Program-made: the position numbers and the translations under genes | In this document: in pieces, positions 5,367 through 6,063 of the stretch | How the letters are laid out: the number at the start of each line of letters is the position of its first letter | Position numbering within the stretch: the stretch's first letter is position 1 | Source: Xanthobacteraceae bacterium | GTDB lineage: Bacteria > Pseudomonadota > Alphaproteobacteria > Rhizobiales > Xanthobacteraceae | DNA length: 6,063 bases | Assembly (NCBI GenBank): GCA_030044035.1 | Contig: JASHWN010000177.1 | Location: 1 to 6,063 of the forward strand | Reading direction: 5' to 3' | Notes under the pieces: model-generated | Seen by the model: only the letters and a program-made list of their open reading frames with translations | Database searches by the model: none | What the model was told of the DNA's origin: nothing

Positions 5367-5374
5367 ATTGACCA

Positions 5375-6063
5375 ATGGCCAACAAAATGCTCATCGACGC
5401 GACCCACCCGGAGGAAACCCGGGTGGTGGTCTTGCGCGGCAACCGCGTCGAGGAATTCGATTTCGAATCCGCGCACCGCAAGCAGCTAAGAGGCAATATC
5501 TATCTGGCGAAGGTGACGCGGGTCGAGCCGTCACTGCAGGCCGCGTTCGTCGATTACGGCGGCAATCGCCACGGATTTTTGGCGTTTTCGGAAATCCACC
5601 CGGACTATTATCAAATTCCGGTCGCCGATCGGCAGGCGCTGATCGACGAGGAGCGGCGCGCCCAGCGCGCCGAGGACGACGAGATCGACCGCCGCTCGCG
5701 CCGCCATCGCGGCCGCGGTCATCGCTCCGCCGCGCGCCACGACGGTGACGTCGTGCGCAGCGAGGCCGCCGAGGCGCCCGCCGGCGACGCCGCCGATGGT
5801 GCAGAAAACACTGCAGCCTCGCATGAGCGCGGCGAACAGCCGGATATTGGCGAGGCCGGCGAGCCGATAGCGGCACAGCCGGAAGGCGGGCCTGCTCCAA
5901 GCGACGAAAGCCCGACGGTCGAGGCGCAAGCGGCGGCGGAGGAACGCGCGCCGCAGGCGCCTCAGATGGCGCCCGACGATGCCGAACCGGGCGAGCCGTA
6001 TCCCTCGACGGCGGAAGCCACCTTGGAGGCGATGCCGGAAGAAACCGCGGCATCGATGCCGAC
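5375..6063 (+). CDS. rne: Ribonuclease E, N-terminal part, 3' end outside window
   Basis: RNase E is the essential single-strand endoribonuclease and scaffold of the RNA degradosome. 229 codons are visible, open to the edge. The N-terminus MANKMLIDATHPEETRVVVL aligns with the RNase E/G start (MKRMLINATQQEELRVALV in E. coli), fixing ATG 5375. The first part of the S1 domain is clear: GNIYLAKVTRVEPSLQAAFV (40-59) and DYGGNRHGFL (60-69), then PDYYQIPVADRQALI. From about residue 92 the E. coli-like sequence gives way to an insert: an Arg/His-rich patch (93-121, with RRSRRHRGRGHR), then an Ala/Glu/Pro-rich acidic stretch (126-229) still running at the window end. A large, apparently disordered S1 insert is, to my knowledge, usual in alphaproteobacterial RNase E. 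The catalytic Asp residues lie beyond the window. Divergent from amiC. Confidence 0.95.
   Translation, partial: MANKMLIDATHPEETRVVVLRGNRVEEFDFESAHRKQLRGNIYLAKVTRVEPSLQAAFVDYGGNRHGFLAFSEIHPDYYQIPVADRQALIDEERRAQRAEDDEIDRRSRRHRGRGHRSAARHDGDVVRSEAAEAPAGDAADGAENTAASHERGEQPDIGEAGEPIAAQPEGGPAPSDESPTVEAQAAAEERAPQAPQMAPDDAEPGEPYPSTAEATLEAMPEETAASMP

Larger units (their letters stand above)
4745..5374. other. 630-nt gene-free region, probable long structured rne leader
   Basis: I find no convincing protein gene or known RNA here. Open frames across it give Arg/Ser/Pro-rich, low-information translations typical of GC-rich noncoding DNA. It contains stem-loops at 4901-4950, 5061-5079, 5080-5091, 5118-5140, 5208-5255 and 5320-5342, a 10-bp palindrome CCGGCGCCGG (4967-4976) and GANTC sites at 4752, 5198, 5208 and 5251. 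RNase E in E. coli autoregulates through a long structured 5' UTR, so a comparable leader is plausible, but the rne transcription start was not located and no clear -35/-10 pair was found. Part of it could also be an independent small RNA. Confidence 0.5.

Noticed and set aside
5391..6053. Minus-strand open frame of 220 codons antisense to rne
   Set aside because: It is a Pro/Arg/Ala-rich shadow of the rne frame, whose N-terminus matches RNase E clearly.

Overview
The window is a GC-rich chromosomal segment from an alphaproteobacterium, most likely of the Hyphomicrobiales (Rhizobiales), near Bradyrhizobium or Xanthobacteraceae relatives. The evidence is the character of the four proteins, the gene order amidase - PBP1A - RF2 with RNase E divergent, a large insert in the RNase E S1 domain, a perfect CtrA-type box and GANTC (CcrM-type) sites clustered between the genes. 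The exact genus cannot be fixed by reading alone.

Layout. Minus strand, in transcription order: a periplasmic N-acetylmuramoyl-L-alanine amidase (amiC type, 4690 to 3461), penicillin-binding protein 1A (mrcA, 3267 to 787) and peptide chain release factor 2 (prfB, 679 to beyond the left edge). Plus strand: ribonuclease E (rne, 5375 to beyond the right edge). prfB is read through a programmed +1 frameshift at 607-622, so its first 23 codons and the remainder lie in different frames. prfB and rne are cut by the window edges.

Intergenic DNA. 680-786 (mrcA to prfB) is largely a 22-bp imperfect inverted repeat. 3268-3460 (amiC to mrcA) holds a 10-bp hairpin over the amiC stop codon, a 19-bp tandem duplication and an 8-bp inverted repeat close to the mrcA start. 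4691-5374 (amiC to rne, 684 nt) has no credible gene. It carries a TTAA-N7-TTAA box abutting a GANTC site at the amiC end, then several strong stem-loops and a GANTC cluster towards rne; it probably contains a long, structured rne leader.

How the genes work together. PBP1A polymerises and cross-links peptidoglycan. The amidase cuts the peptide stems from glycan strands, normally during daughter-cell separation. The CtrA and GANTC motifs suggest that these wall genes, and possibly rne, are tied to the cell cycle. RF2 and RNase E are housekeeping genes, each with a known type of autoregulation: frameshifting for RF2, visible here, and 5' leader control for RNase E, inferred here. I see no mobile element, CRISPR array, tRNA or rRNA. 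The coding content is ordinary; the interest is in the regulatory DNA.
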